Source: Burkholderia latens
Lineage (GTDB): Bacteria > Pseudomonadota > Gammaproteobacteria > Burkholderiales > Burkholderiaceae
DNA length: 64,000 nt
Reading direction: 5' to 3'
NCBI RefSeq assembly: GCF_902499045.1
Contig: NZ_CABVPL010000010.1
Span: 1 to 64,000 of the forward strand
Below are positions 63,538-64,000 of this stretch, piece by piece. Both the position numbers and the translations under genes were made by a program. The notes under the pieces were generated by a model. It saw nothing but the letters and a program-made list of their open reading frames with translations, made no database searches and was not told the origin of the DNA. Each line of letters starts with the position of its first letter. Position 1 is the first letter of the stretch.

Positions 63538-64000
63538 TCAGCGCCACCACCACGTCGTCAGGCCCAGGTGCTGGTCAATATGGACAGGCGTGCGCGACGG
63601 CGCGCGTACGGTCGTGATGCCGCCGGCCGCCGAGACGCCCTTGCCGCCGCTGAACGAGCCGCCATCGATCACGCCATCGCCAGTCAGCGTCACGCTGCCG
63701 TTCGCGGTGAAGCCGCCGCCGACGTCCATCGCGATGATCTGTGCCCACGTGCTGCCGAAAAATGCCTTGAAGCCGCGATGCTGGTTGATCGCCGAATAGC
63801 CGGTCACGCCTTGGGCGTACGTGATCGGCGCGTCGACCTTGATGTCGCCGGTCGCGAAGACGTTGCCGCCAATGTTGCGAGCGGCCGTGCCGGCCTTGAT
63901 GCCGATGTTGCCGCCAGCCTGGATCGTGCCGCCGTAGGGCGTGACGTTGCTCGACGCGTCCGCGTGGCAGAAGATCCAGCAGCTGCGCGTATAGCTCGCC
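63538..64000 (-). CDS. FHA-like two-partner secretion exoprotein, C-terminal end (cut by window edge)
   Basis: An open frame from the right edge to the TGA at 63538 encodes the last 153 residues. It is Gly/Thr/Asn-rich with short repeats (GGTIQAGGNIGIKAGTAARN, GGNVFATGDIKVDAPITYA, NGSVTLTGDGVIDGG), typical of beta-helical TpsA proteins. It ends LGLTTWWWR, with no VENN motif, toxin domain or immunity gene after it, so this is not a contact-dependent inhibition system of the usual kind. It is exported by the TpsB encoded downstream. Confidence 0.75.
   Translation of the reverse strand, partial: ASYTRSCWIFCHADASSNVTPYGGTIQAGGNIGIKAGTAARNIGGNVFATGDIKVDAPITYAQGVTGYSAINQHRGFKAFFGSTWAQIIAMDVGGGFTANGSVTLTGDGVIDGGSFSGGKGVSAAGGITTVRAPSRTPVHIDQHLGLTTWWWR

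Noticed and set aside
63538-64000. Contact-dependent inhibition (CdiA/BcpA) toxin
   Set aside because: The exoprotein ends without a VENN-type motif or toxin domain, and no immunity gene lies before TpsB.
1-64000. CRISPR array or rRNA operon
   Set aside because: No regularly spaced repeats of CRISPR length and no rRNA-like sequence were seen on reading.

Overview
The window looks like part of a chromosome, probably a secondary one, of a Burkholderia-type betaproteobacterium. The core parts are very G+C-rich with strong GC bias at third codon positions. The proteins (OmpC-like porin, MipA/OmpV, CitMHS, AtuA pair, DUF746, two-partner secretion with a parvulin) are typical of Burkholderia. The species assignment is an inference; no rRNA or species marker is present.

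Layout. 1-4258: minus-strand cellulose genes bcsB-bcsZ-bcsC, with bcsC running off the left edge and no bcsA upstream, followed by a decayed diguanylate-cyclase remnant. 5304-10432: a phospholipid-type module like E. coli ynbABC, made of a CDP-alcohol phosphatidyltransferase, a hydrolase-methyltransferase fusion and two tiny overlapping genes on the minus strand, divergent from a PlsC-like acyltransferase and a CdsA-like protein. 10557-26191: ordinary accessory core, with a chemoreceptor, an AtuA/CitMHS/LysR unit, a flavin reductase, a porin, a lytic transglycosylase fused to a VirB9-like domain, an I78 inhibitor lipoprotein, MipA divergent from a two-component system, an NTF2-like protein and a quinone oxidoreductase.

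At 26700 a truncated molybdenum-hydroxylase gene abuts an IS256-family transposase remnant. From there the sequence becomes visibly less G+C-rich and mosaic. 27019-33175 is a six-gene minus-strand operon (ectoine-synthase-like cupin, MFS exporter, two methyltransferases, an AMP-forming ligase and a flavin monooxygenase) that looks like an undescribed small-molecule biosynthetic cluster. At 33820 lies the 3' half of a tRNA-Arg(TCT) gene, an attachment-site scar, followed by a tyrosine recombinase and a stretch of island genes: periplasmic binding protein, DUF932, TPR/glycosyltransferase-like, BamE-like lipoprotein, extra class A PBP, NlpC/P60 and DUF3597, with long non-coding or decayed gaps. 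A second, broken integrase lies near 50.2-50.6 kb.

50732-56568 is the other notable unit. A MocR-type regulator is divergent from a tightly coupled operon: a lysine-2,3-aminomutase-like radical SAM enzyme, an aminotransferase, an AzlCD amino-acid exporter and a 2-hydroxyacid dehydrogenase. It reads as a make-and-export pathway for a rearranged amino acid or its derivative.

57037-59262 encodes an exported alginate-lyase-like protein with a LamG domain whose 5' edge cuts a GNAT acetyltransferase gene. 60650-64000 is a two-partner secretion locus (end of an FHA-like exoprotein, a 45-residue peptide, a TpsB transporter and a parvulin) that continues past the right edge. I saw no rRNA, complete tRNA or CRISPR array.
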